From positions 1 to 40,533 of the forward strand of contig CANLMQ010000047.1 of assembly GCA_947492175.1 (NCBI GenBank): a stretch of DNA of 40,533 nucleotides. Reading direction: 5' to 3'. The first letter of the stretch is position 1. Every line of letters begins with the position of its first letter. Below the pieces are notes generated by a model that did not search any database, was not told the origin of the DNA, and was given only the letters and a program-made list of their open reading frames with translations. This document shows, piece by piece, positions 32,639-40,533 of this stretch. A program made the translations under genes and the position numbers. Origin of the DNA: an uncultured Draconibacterium sp. (GTDB taxonomy: Bacteria > Bacteroidota > Bacteroidia > Bacteroidales > Prolixibacteraceae).

Positions 32639-33730
32639 ATGACACCGAAAGAAAACCTGATTCAACTTTACCGTAGGAAAGGATATGAAAATACTCCGGT
32701 TGGATTTATGCTTTGTGATAGTTTACAAGAAGAATTTAAAAGACGTTACCCCGACGCTTCGAGTTACGAAGAACATTTTGATTTTCCGCACCGGATAATT
32801 GTTGATCCGGGTTTTTCATGGAATTTCGACAACCTGGATATGATTCCGGAGCAACTTGCTGTTGATTGGAGTAAATATTATCCAGAAGGATTTGAATACG
32901 AGGTAAAAATTGACGGCTGGGGAATTGCACATGAGTCGAGTCCGACTTCCATGCACATGACCAAAATGCATCATCCGATGAAAGATTTTATGACGCTCGA
33001 TGAAATGAAGGCATATCCGCTGCCCGATTATACAAAAGTTGATTTTAGTCCGCTGCAAAAGCAAATGGATGAAATTCATGCTAAAGGGTTGGCCGTATTT
33101 GTATGGCAGGAATGCACCATTTGGGAAACCGCCTGGTACCTGCGCAGCATGGATATGCTTATGATTGATATGGCACTGGAAGACGAAAAGGCTACCTGGC
33201 TGCTCGATCAAATAACAGAAAAGGCTTGCTATCGGGCTGAGATTTTTGCCAAACAAGGAGCTGATATTATTGGTTTTGGTGATGATATAGGTATGCAGAG
33301 CACCATTATGATGCCGCAGGAAATGTACCAGCAATGGTTAAAACCGCGTTTGCAAAAGGTTATTCAGGCAGCAAAATCAGTTAATCCGGATATTTTAATC
33401 AGTTATCATTCATGTGGTTACATTGAGCCTTTTATTCCTGATTTAATAGAGGTTGGTGTTGATATTCTGAATCCGGTACAACCCGAATGTATGGATTTTA
33501 AAGAGATTCACAATACGTATAGTTCTCAGATTTCGTTTAACGGTACTATTGGAACACAGAAGGTTATGCCCTTTGGTACACCCGAAGAAGTAAAGGCAGA
33601 AGTAAAAAGAAACCTTGATATTGCGGGCGAAAAAGGGGGACTTTTTTGTTGCCCTACTCATTTGCTGGAGCCTGAAGTGCCCTGGGAGAACATTGAAGCG
33701 TATGTGCAAGCCTGCAGAGAGTATAAGTAA
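32639..33730 (+). CDS. URO-D-fold protein with a methyltransferase-like zinc site
   Basis: The 363-residue protein belongs to the uroporphyrinogen decarboxylase superfamily, which also holds MtaA/MtbA/CmuA-type corrinoid methyltransferases. It is probably not a heme enzyme. It keeps a His-x-Cys pair (His257, Cys259 in Tyr-His-Ser-Cys-Gly-Tyr) and a distal Cys337 or Cys338 (Phe-Cys-Cys-Pro-Thr-His). This is the His-Cys-Cys zinc site that activates thiols in those methyltransferases, with similar spacing (78 residues). The arginine-rich N-terminal substrate motif of HemE is absent. It is first in the run URO-D, symporter, GH76, GH2, so it may demethylate or otherwise modify a sugar-derived or methylated substrate. 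No corrinoid protein is encoded nearby. Confidence 0.75.
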   Translation: MTPKENLIQLYRRKGYENTPVGFMLCDSLQEEFKRRYPDASSYEEHFDFPHRIIVDPGFSWNFDNLDMIPEQLAVDWSKYYPEGFEYEVKIDGWGIAHESSPTSMHMTKMHHPMKDFMTLDEMKAYPLPDYTKVDFSPLQKQMDEIHAKGLAVFVWQECTIWETAWYLRSMDMLMIDMALEDEKATWLLDQITEKACYRAEIFAKQGADIIGFGDDIGMQSTIMMPQEMYQQWLKPRLQKVIQAAKSVNPDILISYHSCGYIEPFIPDLIEVGVDILNPVQPECMDFKEIHNTYSSQISFNGTIGTQKVMPFGTPEEVKAEVKRNLDIAGEKGGLFCCPTHLLEPEVPWENIEAYVQACREYK

Positions 33731-33749
33731 TAACATATGATCGTATAAT

Positions 33750-33790
33750 GAACCTGTTTGAGTATCTTTAAAATATTCAGAAACAGGTTC
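33750..33790 (+). other. strong intergenic hairpin between the URO-D-fold and symporter genes
   Basis: GAACCTGTTT (33750-33759) and AAACAGGTTC (33781-33790) pair perfectly. The stem continues with GAGTAT against ATATTC after a 2-nt bulge. No T run follows. It could protect or cut the operon mRNA so that the first gene is made at a different level. Confidence 0.55.
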
Positions 33791-33824
33791 AGAAGGATAT
33801 TCTAGAAAGACTATAAAAACCTGG

Positions 33825-35375
33825 ATGAAACAACTCGACATAATCATATTTATTACTTACGGTATAGTTATTATTACAGTTGGTAACTGGCTTGCACGCT
33901 CAAAAAGCGGAGAAAACAATAGTTCTGATTACTTTTTTGCCAATAGATCGCTGCCATGGTTTTTGGTTGGCAGTTCGATAATTGCTGCCAATATATCCGC
34001 CGAACAATTTATAGGTATGTCCGGTTCTGGATTTGCAATTGGGCTGGGAATTGCAACCTACGAATGGATTGCTGCACTGATTTTAATTGTTGTAGCCAAG
34101 TATTTTCTACCTGTTTTTATAGAAAAGAAAATCTTTACCATGCCACAATTTCTGGCATTACGTTACGATAATCGTATAAAAACCATACTGGCCATTTTCT
34201 GGTTGAGTTTGTTTGTATTCGTAAACCTTACTTCAATTTTGTATCTGGGGGCGCTCACCTTAAAATCTATCTTCGGAATTCAACTTATTTACGGAATAAT
34301 AGGGCTGGCAGTTTTTTCCTTGCTTTATACCATAATTAACGGGCTAAAAGCCATTGCAAGTACAGACATTATACAGGTTTTCTTTTTGTTGGTTGGCGGA
34401 TTAATTACAACGTATTTTGCTGTAAACTATGCAGGTGGCAATACGGGAATCCTGAACGGATTTGAAACCATGTTTACCGAAATTCCGGAGAAATTCCATA
34501 TGATTATTAAAAAGTCAGATCCGAACCACTTTTATTTGCCAGGAATTCGCGCCATTTTTGGTGGAATATGGATTGCCGGAGTGTATTATTTTGGTGCAAA
34601 CCAGTATATCATTCAAAAGGCATTTGGAGCAAAAAGTTTGCAGGAAGCTCAAAAAGGGATGGTATTTGCCGGTTATCTGAAAATGATATTGCCTTTTGTA
34701 GTGGTTATTCCCGGTATTGTTGCATTTGCACTTTCTGCCGACATAAGCAAACCCGATGAGGCGTATCCGTGGATTCTTGAAAACATTGTACCGGCCGGTA
34801 TTAAAGGGCTGATTTTTGCTGCACTTATTGCCGCCATTGTTTCATCGTTTAGTGCTATTATTAACAGTGCTTCCACCATATTTACCATGGATTTGTATAA
34901 GCCTTATTTTAATCCTAAAGCTTCGGAAAAACAGTTGGTAACAATTGGTCGGATTTCAGGAATTGTGGCCATGGCAATTGCAGTTGTGGTTGCTCCTCTT
35001 TTGGGAAGTATCGATCAGGCTTTTCAGTTTATTCAGGAATATACCGGAATGATTAGCCCGGGTGTAACCGCCATTTTTGTATTGGGAATGTTCTGGAAAC
35101 GTACTACTTCAACAGCCGCTCTTTGGGGAACGATATTATCCATTCCGGTTTCGGCAGCGATAAAATTTGCAGTGCCTAAAATGCCCTTTCTCGATCAGAT
35201 GCTGGTATCGTTTTTAGTAATTTCTGTGGTAATTATCATGGTATCATTGTTAGGGAAAAGTGAGGGGAAAGGCCTTGAAATCAGCCGTAAGATTTTTCGA
35301 ACCGACAAAGTATTTAACTTGTTATCGATCATTATAATTGTTATATTCTCAGCTATTTATATTGTATTTTGGTAA
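33825..35375 (+). CDS. sodium:solute symporter (SSS family), sugar-type
   Basis: The 516-residue inner-membrane protein has about 13-14 hydrophobic helices and the vSGLT-like pattern: Asp-Tyr-Phe-Phe-Ala-Asn-Arg-Ser-Leu-Pro-Trp near the N-terminus, Asn-Ile-Ser-Ala-Glu-Gln-Phe-Ile-Gly in helix 1 (sodium site region), and Ser-Ser-Phe-Ser-Ala-Ile-Ile-Asn-Ser-Ala-Ser further on. The family couples sodium entry to sugar uptake. In this locus it should import the mono- or disaccharide released by the GH2 and GH76 enzymes. The GH76 gene starts 11 nt after its stop, so they share a transcript. Confidence 0.9.
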   Translation: MKQLDIIIFITYGIVIITVGNWLARSKSGENNSSDYFFANRSLPWFLVGSSIIAANISAEQFIGMSGSGFAIGLGIATYEWIAALILIVVAKYFLPVFIEKKIFTMPQFLALRYDNRIKTILAIFWLSLFVFVNLTSILYLGALTLKSIFGIQLIYGIIGLAVFSLLYTIINGLKAIASTDIIQVFFLLVGGLITTYFAVNYAGGNTGILNGFETMFTEIPEKFHMIIKKSDPNHFYLPGIRAIFGGIWIAGVYYFGANQYIIQKAFGAKSLQEAQKGMVFAGYLKMILPFVVVIPGIVAFALSADISKPDEAYPWILENIVPAGIKGLIFAALIAAIVSSFSAIINSASTIFTMDLYKPYFNPKASEKQLVTIGRISGIVAMAIAVVVAPLLGSIDQAFQFIQEYTGMISPGVTAIFVLGMFWKRTTSTAALWGTILSIPVSAAIKFAVPKMPFLDQMLVSFLVISVVIIMVSLLGKSEGKGLEISRKIFRTDKVFNLLSIIIIVIFSAIYIVFW

Positions 35376-35386
35376 AATTGAGAGTT

Positions 35387-36475
35387 ATGAAAACAAATCC
35401 GATTTTAAATTTCTTATTGCTTGTTTTTATTACTTCAACCGGACAGGCGCAAATTCCGAAAACCTCGTTTACCAACGATGCCATTCAACAACTCCAGAAG
35501 TGGTACAATCCTGAAACCGGATTATGGGAAACTACAAGTTGGTGGAATGCGGCAAATGCTTTAACCGGAATAATCAGATACACAGCAGTAAGCAATGATA
35601 AAAGCTATTTCAATATCATCGAAAATACGTTTACTAAAACTAAAGAATTTATAGTTCCGGCGAACGACGGACAACAGGAGCGACTTGTAAAAGACTTTAT
35701 AAACGATTATTACGACGATGAGGGCTGGTGGGCATTGGCATGGATTGCAGCCTACGATTTGACGGGTGAATTGAAATACCTCGAGATGGCAAAAATTATT
35801 TTTGAAGACATGAAAGGTGGTTGGGATGAAAAATGTGGAGGTGGTATATACTGGAAAAAAGGACTACCCTATAAGTCGGCTATCTCTAACGAGCTCTTTA
35901 TGCTGCTGGCCGTACGATTGGCTTTGCGTGTTGAAAATAATAGTTACTACCAAAACTGGGCAGAAAAAGAATGGCAGTGGTTTTCGAATAGTGGTATGAT
36001 AAATGAATTGCCACTGGTGCATGATGGAGTTCGTGAAAACTGCGAAGCAAAAGGAAGACATTATACTTATAATCAAGGAGTAATTCTTGCTGCTCTGGTT
36101 GGTTTAGAGAAACTTACTAAAAATAAAGAACTCTCGAAACTTGCTGAAAAAATAGCTCTGGCTGCCATAAAAAATATGACAACAAGCGATGGATTTCTAA
36201 AAGGGCATCCCAAAGAAGAAACCGGAAACGACGGGGTACAATTTAAAGGAATATTTATGCGTCATTTGGCGTATTTGCACAAATTTCGCCCTAACCATAA
36301 GTTTGTTTCTTTTATTAAAAAGAATGCCAAAGCTATTGAAATGCAGGCAACAAAAGAGAATACTAATTTAATAGGTTCGCAGTGGGAAGGACCTTTCGAT
36401 ACAGCCGATGCTGCAAGGCAAAGTTCGGCAATAGATGCACTTGTTTCTAATCTTGAAATAGCTCAAAATAACTAA
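35387..36475 (+). CDS. glycoside hydrolase family 76 (alpha-1,6-mannanase-like)
   Basis: The 362-residue protein starts at the ATG at 35387, which begins a clean signal peptide (cut near Gly-Gln-Ala-Gln). An upstream in-frame ATG at 35369 overlaps the symporter gene and is less likely. The catalytic Asp-Asp pair is Asp110-Asp111 in Tyr-Tyr-Asp-Asp-Glu-Gly-Trp-Trp-Ala-Leu-Ala-Trp. A second conserved block is Gly-Gly-Gly-Ile-Tyr-Trp-Lys followed by Ser-Asn-Glu-Leu-Phe. GH76 enzymes fold as (alpha/alpha)6 barrels and cut alpha-1,6-mannan backbones. The exact substrate is not certain because many bacterial members are uncharacterised. It is periplasmic, with one base separating it from the GH2 gene. 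Confidence 0.88.
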   Translation: MKTNPILNFLLLVFITSTGQAQIPKTSFTNDAIQQLQKWYNPETGLWETTSWWNAANALTGIIRYTAVSNDKSYFNIIENTFTKTKEFIVPANDGQQERLVKDFINDYYDDEGWWALAWIAAYDLTGELKYLEMAKIIFEDMKGGWDEKCGGGIYWKKGLPYKSAISNELFMLLAVRLALRVENNSYYQNWAEKEWQWFSNSGMINELPLVHDGVRENCEAKGRHYTYNQGVILAALVGLEKLTKNKELSKLAEKIALAAIKNMTTSDGFLKGHPKEETGNDGVQFKGIFMRHLAYLHKFRPNHKFVSFIKKNAKAIEMQATKENTNLIGSQWEGPFDTADAARQSSAIDALVSNLEIAQNN

Positions 36476-36476
36476 A

Positions 36477-39431
36477 ATGGGAAAAAATATTTACCTGATT
36501 AATCTTTTAATACTGACAGTTTTGTTCAGTTGTAGCAAACAGAACTCAATCAATAAAATTGAAGTAGCCGGAGTTGAAACACCGGAAATCCTTTTAAACG
36601 GAGTGTGGAAATTTGCCATGACTCCACCCCAAAAATTTTGGGAGAACAGTGTCAGTTTTCAGGATTGGGCTGACATTATTGTTCCCGGTGAGTGCCAGAT
36701 GCAGGGATTTGCCATTAAACATGACACTCCTCACGTTTACAAAACTTCGTTTAGTGTACCCGGTGATTTCGATGGGAAACAAATCAATCTGAATTTTTAT
36801 GGCGTGTACAGTTATGCCCGTGTTTGGGTAAACGGAAATTATGTACGCGAACATTACGGCGGTTTTACAAAATGGAGTTGCGATGTTACCGAATCTGTGA
36901 AAGCAGGAGAAAAGGCCGTGTTGACGGTTGAAATTACAGACCGCACTGATGAAATTTCGTATGGTAGTGGCTATGCCAAACACCAAATTGGAGGGATTCT
37001 GCGTGATGTGGAACTTGTGGCGCTTCCAAAACAAAATTTTAAAAAGCTTTATTTTGAAACCGACCTGGACGCAGAATATAAAAATGCCGATTTGAAGGTG
37101 TTTTACGAGTTAAGTCAAAGCTCTCAATCAGAAATAAAGATTGAACTGCTGGATGCTCAGAACAATATAGTTGGCTCCGGTGAAAGTACCGGCGACAAAA
37201 AAAGCGGGCAAATCATAATTCCTGTTAAGAATCCGGAGAAGTGGGATGCCGAACATCCGAACTTATATACAGTGGTAACAACGCTGTTTGAAAATGGAAG
37301 AGAAATTCTGAAAACCGCTGAAAAAGTTGGGTTCCGTGAGGTTGAAATTGATGGAAACCGTATGCTGGTTAATGGAAAGCCCGTGAAATTACGTGGTGCC
37401 TGCCGTCATGATATTCATCCAACCCTTGGACGAATGACAACGCCCGAATACGATTTGAAAGATGTTTTGCTGGCAAAAGAATGCAATATGAACTTTATTC
37501 GTACGTCGCATTATCCTCCTTCCGAGCAGTTTTTAAACTATTGCGACAAATACGGAATTTATGTTGAAGATGAAACTGCTATTTGTTTTGTGGGATCACA
37601 TCGTACCGAGGCATATCGTGCGTCAGGGGCATCTCAGAGCGATCCGGAATTTACAGAGCGGTATTTATCGCAGCTGGAAGAAATGGTGGATAATCACCGC
37701 AACCATCCCAGCGTTGTAATCTGGTCTATTGGAAATGAAAATGTGTTTGGTACTAATTTCGTAGAAGAATACAAATGGGTAAAAGAAAATGACTTAACCC
37801 GCCCGGTAATATACAGTTATCCGGGGCAGGTTCCTGATAGTCTTGGCATTTATGAGATAATTAGTATGCACTATCCAAGCTGGCAGGGCAATCTCGAACA
37901 GTACGGTGTTATCACAAAGGGATTTGAATCTCCCGAAAAACCCATGCTTTTCGACGAGTGGGCACATGTGGCCTGTTACAATAATTACGAGCTGAAAGAA
38001 GATCCGAATGTGCGTAATTCCTGGGGGCAGAGCCTCGACAGCATGTGGACTTATATTTTTGAAACAGAAGGCGGTTTAGGAGGTGCTATCTGGTGTATGC
38101 TCGACGAAACATTTATGCTGCCCGAAAACCTGGAAGGTTTTAACCAATGGTGGGGGATTCTGGATAAAAATGTGATTCCGGCTACCTACGAAGGACCAAC
38201 GGTTGGTTATGGAGAATGGGGAATTGTTGACACTTGGCGCCGTAAAAAACCGGAATTTCTGGGAACAAAAAAAGCCTATTCGCCTGCCAAAATATATACG
38301 AAACAAATCCAAAACTTTCAGGCCGGGCAAGAACTGATGGTTCCTGTTCATAACCGTTTTGACCACACCAATTTTTCAGAACTGAAAATTGTCTGGAAAT
38401 ATGGAGCTCAATCGGGAGAGCTGGAGAATGTAACACTGGAGCCCCATAAAAAAGGAGAGTTGGTTTTTCCGGCAAACAACTGGAATCCGGAAGATAAACT
38501 TGCTATACAGTTCTTTCAGAATGATACATTTCTGGTAGATGAATACAATCTTCAGATTGGCGAAAGAGTTGTTGAACTGCCGGTTTTTGAAGCAGGTAAC
38601 TTAACGGTTAAAAAAACAGATACTAAAATTAGTATTACGGGGAAATCGTTTTCGGCCGAAGTAAATAAACAGAATGGGTTGCTCGAAAACTTAAAAGTAA
38701 ACAACGAACTTCTTATAAAAGCAGGGCCATTTATTAATTTAAGAATACCCGGAAAAGCCATTCAGTATTCTACCATCGAAATGGATGATTACGCACAAAA
38801 CTGGATGCTTACCGATTTGAATTTCGAAGAGAAAGAGGGCATTGCCCAACTTTATTTAAAAGGGAAATACGATAAGGTTTCTGCTGAATTCGAAATACAG
38901 TTTGATGAAAACGGCCTGCTGAATATCGATTACAAAGTGGATGGAGTCAGAACCGATAAAAACATACAGGAAGCTGGGGTGAAGTTTGTAACAGGAGATA
39001 ATTTCGAAAAACTGGCCTGGAATAAAAACTCGTATTTTACAGCTTATCCTGAAAATCATATGGGAAGTCCCGTAGGAGAAGTTTTACTTACCGATAAACC
39101 TAAAATGGATTATCGTAAAAAACCAGAACACAATTGGGAAATGGATACCAAAGGTTTCTACTATTTTGGGCTGGAGCCAGAGTTGCCGTACACTAATATT
39201 GTTCGCGGATTGAAAGAAAACATTTATACTTATTCTTTAACAACAGCGGGTGTAAAAGTTGAAATTCTTTCGGATGGAAATCAGGCAGCACGATTTGATA
39301 AAATAAATGGTGAAAATATCTTGATTGTAAACGATTTGTGGGATTACAACAGCCTGCTTTGGGGTAATTATTCAAAAGGAATAAAGTCGGAAGGAGAGTT
39401 ATCGGGTAGCGTAAAATTACGGGTGAATTAA
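36477..39431 (+). CDS. glycoside hydrolase family 2 lipoprotein (beta-galactosidase-like)
   Basis: The 984-residue protein has a lipoprotein signal (Leu-Phe-Ser-Cys, Cys19). The GH2 sugar-binding domain (about 35-180; Tyr-Ala-Arg-Val-Trp-Val-Asn-Gly) and an Ig-like domain come first. A TIM barrel (about 300-620) follows with acid/base Glu421 in Ser-Ile-Gly-Asn-Glu-Asn and the probable nucleophile Glu494 in Phe-Asp-Glu-Trp-Ala-His. C-terminal beta domains resemble the beta-galactosidase small-chain domain. It should remove terminal beta-linked sugars in the periplasm or at the surface. Beta-galactosidase, beta-mannosidase or beta-glucuronidase activity cannot be told apart by eye. It is last in the URO-D/symporter/GH76/GH2 run. 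Confidence 0.88.
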   Translation: MGKNIYLINLLILTVLFSCSKQNSINKIEVAGVETPEILLNGVWKFAMTPPQKFWENSVSFQDWADIIVPGECQMQGFAIKHDTPHVYKTSFSVPGDFDGKQINLNFYGVYSYARVWVNGNYVREHYGGFTKWSCDVTESVKAGEKAVLTVEITDRTDEISYGSGYAKHQIGGILRDVELVALPKQNFKKLYFETDLDAEYKNADLKVFYELSQSSQSEIKIELLDAQNNIVGSGESTGDKKSGQIIIPVKNPEKWDAEHPNLYTVVTTLFENGREILKTAEKVGFREVEIDGNRMLVNGKPVKLRGACRHDIHPTLGRMTTPEYDLKDVLLAKECNMNFIRTSHYPPSEQFLNYCDKYGIYVEDETAICFVGSHRTEAYRASGASQSDPEFTERYLSQLEEMVDNHRNHPSVVIWSIGNENVFGTNFVEEYKWVKENDLTRPVIYSYPGQVPDSLGIYEIISMHYPSWQGNLEQYGVITKGFESPEKPMLFDEWAHVACYNNYELKEDPNVRNSWGQSLDSMWTYIFETEGGLGGAIWCMLDETFMLPENLEGFNQWWGILDKNVIPATYEGPTVGYGEWGIVDTWRRKKPEFLGTKKAYSPAKIYTKQIQNFQAGQELMVPVHNRFDHTNFSELKIVWKYGAQSGELENVTLEPHKKGELVFPANNWNPEDKLAIQFFQNDTFLVDEYNLQIGERVVELPVFEAGNLTVKKTDTKISITGKSFSAEVNKQNGLLENLKVNNELLIKAGPFINLRIPGKAIQYSTIEMDDYAQNWMLTDLNFEEKEGIAQLYLKGKYDKVSAEFEIQFDENGLLNIDYKVDGVRTDKNIQEAGVKFVTGDNFEKLAWNKNSYFTAYPENHMGSPVGEVLLTDKPKMDYRKKPEHNWEMDTKGFYYFGLEPELPYTNIVRGLKENIYTYSLTTAGVKVEILSDGNQAARFDKINGENILIVNDLWDYNSLLWGNYSKGIKSEGELSGSVKLRVN

Positions 39432-39475
39432 AGGAGTTTGAATATCTTTGGGGCTCTTAAAAACAGACAGAGCAA

Positions 39476-40120
39476 ATGAACGTATTCAAAAACGCCGAAA
39501 TAGCCGACAGTTACGATGCTTATTATCAAACCGAGGCCGGGAAAAAAGTAAATACTATTGAAGAAGAGCTGATAAAAGCCGCACTTCAGAAAATTCCGGC
39601 CGGTAAAATGCTGGAGCTGGGTTGTGGAACAGGCCACTGGACAAAGTTGTTTGTACAACACGAATTTGATGTGGTGGCTACCGATATTTCGGATGCGATG
39701 TTACAACACGCGCTTGCCAAAGGACTTGAGGCAGAAATCGTAAAGGCCGATTCCGGGAATTTGCTTTTCGACAAGGAAAGTTTCGATGTGGTTGCCTCGG
39801 TAACCATGTTGGAATTTGTTGACGACCGCGACAAGGTGATCGATGAGATTTACAGGGTTTTAAAACCCGGTGGTTGGTTGTTGCTGGGGTGTTTAAATGC
39901 CAATTCGCAACTGGCACAAAATGCGGGCAACGATCCGGTTTTTAAAAATGCCGCCTTTTTAACACCTGAAAGATTGACCGCATTGTTAAGCCGGGTTGGA
40001 ACTGCAGAGCTTACTTCGGGCGTACATTTTTCTCCCGCTTTTCAGGTAACCGACGGAACAGCAGAACAACATAACCACGAGCCTGCTTTCCTGGTGGCAT
40101 TGGTTAAAAAAATTGTATAG
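39476..40120 (+). CDS. class I SAM-dependent methyltransferase
   Basis: The 214-residue protein has motif I Leu-Glu-Leu-Gly-Cys-Gly-Thr-Gly (46-53), motif II Val-Val-Ala-Thr-Asp-Ile-Ser and a post-motif Val-Leu-Lys-Pro-Gly-Gly-Trp, as in the UbiE/Methyltransf_11 group. The substrate is unknown. It starts 44 nt after the GH2 gene; whether it belongs to that operon is unclear. The YkoF-like gene starts one base after its stop, so those two are coupled. Confidence 0.87.
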   Translation: MNVFKNAEIADSYDAYYQTEAGKKVNTIEEELIKAALQKIPAGKMLELGCGTGHWTKLFVQHEFDVVATDISDAMLQHALAKGLEAEIVKADSGNLLFDKESFDVVASVTMLEFVDDRDKVIDEIYRVLKPGGWLLLGCLNANSQLAQNAGNDPVFKNAAFLTPERLTALLSRVGTAELTSGVHFSPAFQVTDGTAEQHNHEPAFLVALVKKIV

Positions 40121-40121
40121 T

Positions 40122-40364
40122 ATGGTAGTAGCAGTTGAAATAAGTTTGTATCCGCTGAGCGAAGATTTTGAGAAACCGGTGGATACTTTTCTTGCGCTTT
40201 TAGCCGAAAACAGAAAAATCAGCATCGAACCCGGAAAAATGAGCAGCATTTTAAGTGGTGAGCTTTCGGAAATAATGAATGCCTTAAGTGCTGCAATGGA
40301 GCAGGTCTTTAAAAGTAGCCCGGCTGTTTTTAACCTGAAAATCTCCAATTGTTGTCCGGTGTAG
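40122..40364 (+). CDS. small YkoF-like (thiamine/HMP-binding type) protein
   Basis: The 80-residue protein starts at the ATG at 40122. It has one ferredoxin-like domain: Val-Ala-Val-Glu-Ile-Ser-Leu-Tyr-Pro-Leu, a helix with Phe-Leu-Ala-Leu-Leu-Ala, Gly-Lys-Met-Ser-Ser-Ile-Leu-Ser-Gly, and a closing strand Phe-Asn-Leu-Lys-Ile-Ser-Asn-Cys-Cys. This pattern fits the YKOF/MTH1187 thiamine-binding family, here a single copy. The start lies one base after the methyltransferase stop. The binding ligand is not shown by the sequence. Confidence 0.65.
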   Translation: MVVAVEISLYPLSEDFEKPVDTFLALLAENRKISIEPGKMSSILSGELSEIMNALSAAMEQVFKSSPAVFNLKISNCCPV

Positions 40365-40388
40365 TTATACTGCCCGATCATTTCTGTC

Positions 40389-40464
40389 AGACAGAAGATA
40401 AAGACTATCTTCCATAAGATCGTGTCCATCTTTTATAAGATGAAGACTATCTTGTGTCTGTCTT
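40389..40464 (+). repeat. repeat- and hairpin-rich leader before the last gene
   Basis: The 11-mer AAGACTATCTT occurs at 40401 and 40443. The hairpin CATCTT-TTAT-AAGATG (40427-40442) lies between them. AGACAGA near 40390 pairs with TCTGTCT near 40457. Together these give a compact structured block 35 nt before the ATG at 40498. Confidence 0.5.
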
Positions 40465-40497
40465 CTACTGAAATAGCTTGACTAAAAAAGTTAAGTT

Positions 40498-40533
40498 ATG
40501 AGAAAAGAAAAAGAAATGATGTTGACCAACCAT
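40498..40533 (+). CDS. start of an unidentified gene, cut by the window end
   Basis: An ATG opens a frame reading Met-Arg-Lys-Glu-Lys-Glu-Met-Met-Leu-Thr-Asn-His to the edge. Twelve codons are too few to name a family. It is kept because the frame is open and follows the structured leader. Confidence 0.35.
   Translation, partial: MRKEKEMMLTNH

Noticed and set aside
32639..33730. HemE (uroporphyrinogen decarboxylase) assignment
   Set aside because: It lacks the HemE N-terminal arginine motif and carries a methyltransferase-type zinc site in a sugar locus.

Overview
The window looks like a chromosome segment of a Bacteroidota species. The DNA is AT-rich and Shine-Dalgarno motifs are mostly absent. 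Several promoters fit the Bacteroidota -7 element TAnnTTTG. The proteins are typical of the phylum: lipoproteins with a Cys-Lys/Ser-Asp start after the lipobox, a TonB-dependent receptor with an N-terminal carboxypeptidase-regulatory-like domain, YwqK/MORN repeats, an M16 peptidase of the phylum's type and an AraC regulator with a 7-TM front end. A marine or gut relative of Marinilabiliales/Prolixibacteraceae would fit, but that is inference from general resemblance only.

Layout. (1) 1-5.8 kb: a 5'-truncated M16 metallopeptidase gene whose HxxEH-coding part is replaced by unrelated sequence at the window edge, then a surface lipoprotein and a secreted calcineurin-like phosphoesterase. (2) 5.9-24.4 kb: a large phosphate block. 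It holds a histidine kinase/response regulator pair on the minus strand, a divergent PiT phosphate transporter with a PhoU-like tail, an outer-membrane porin, pstS-pstC-pstA-pstB-phoU, a second PhoB/PhoR pair, a beta-helix lipoprotein, a TonB-dependent receptor, a MORN-repeat protein and a small secreted carboxypeptidase-regulatory-like domain protein. Three promoters in this block (porin, beta-helix lipoprotein, small CPD protein) share one architecture: TGTAAT/C hexamers repeated every 11 bp, with the last repeat starting exactly 20 nt before the TTTGC of a -7 element. This is a strong candidate for the PhoB operator of this lineage, and it ties the lipoprotein, receptor and small secreted proteins to phosphate starvation. 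A 218-bp inverted-repeat (MITE-like) element lies between the lipoprotein and receptor genes. (3) 24.7-31.5 kb: housekeeping and unknown genes. These are lipoate-protein ligase, a TrpB2-type tryptophan synthase beta chain preceded by a possible Trp-codon leader peptide and attenuator hairpin, two unknown genes (a membrane protein and a lipoprotein), a membrane-tethered AraC regulator, trpS and a PhnA/YjdM zinc-ribbon protein. (4) 31.5-39.4 kb: a small carbohydrate locus with an AraC sensor-regulator, a URO-D-fold protein that keeps a corrinoid-methyltransferase-like zinc site, a sodium:solute symporter, a GH76 alpha-mannanase-like enzyme and a GH2 lipoprotein. No SusC/SusD pair is present. (5) 39.5 kb to the end: a SAM methyltransferase, a YkoF-like thiamine-binding-type small protein and the start of one more gene behind a repeat-rich leader.

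How the parts work together. The porin and TonB receptor would bring phosphate or phosphorylated compounds across the outer membrane. PstS-PstCAB (high affinity) and PiT (low affinity) would carry phosphate across the inner membrane. PhoU and PhoR would sense transporter state, and PhoB would act on the 11-bp repeat operators. No tRNA, rRNA, CRISPR array or intact transposase gene was seen.
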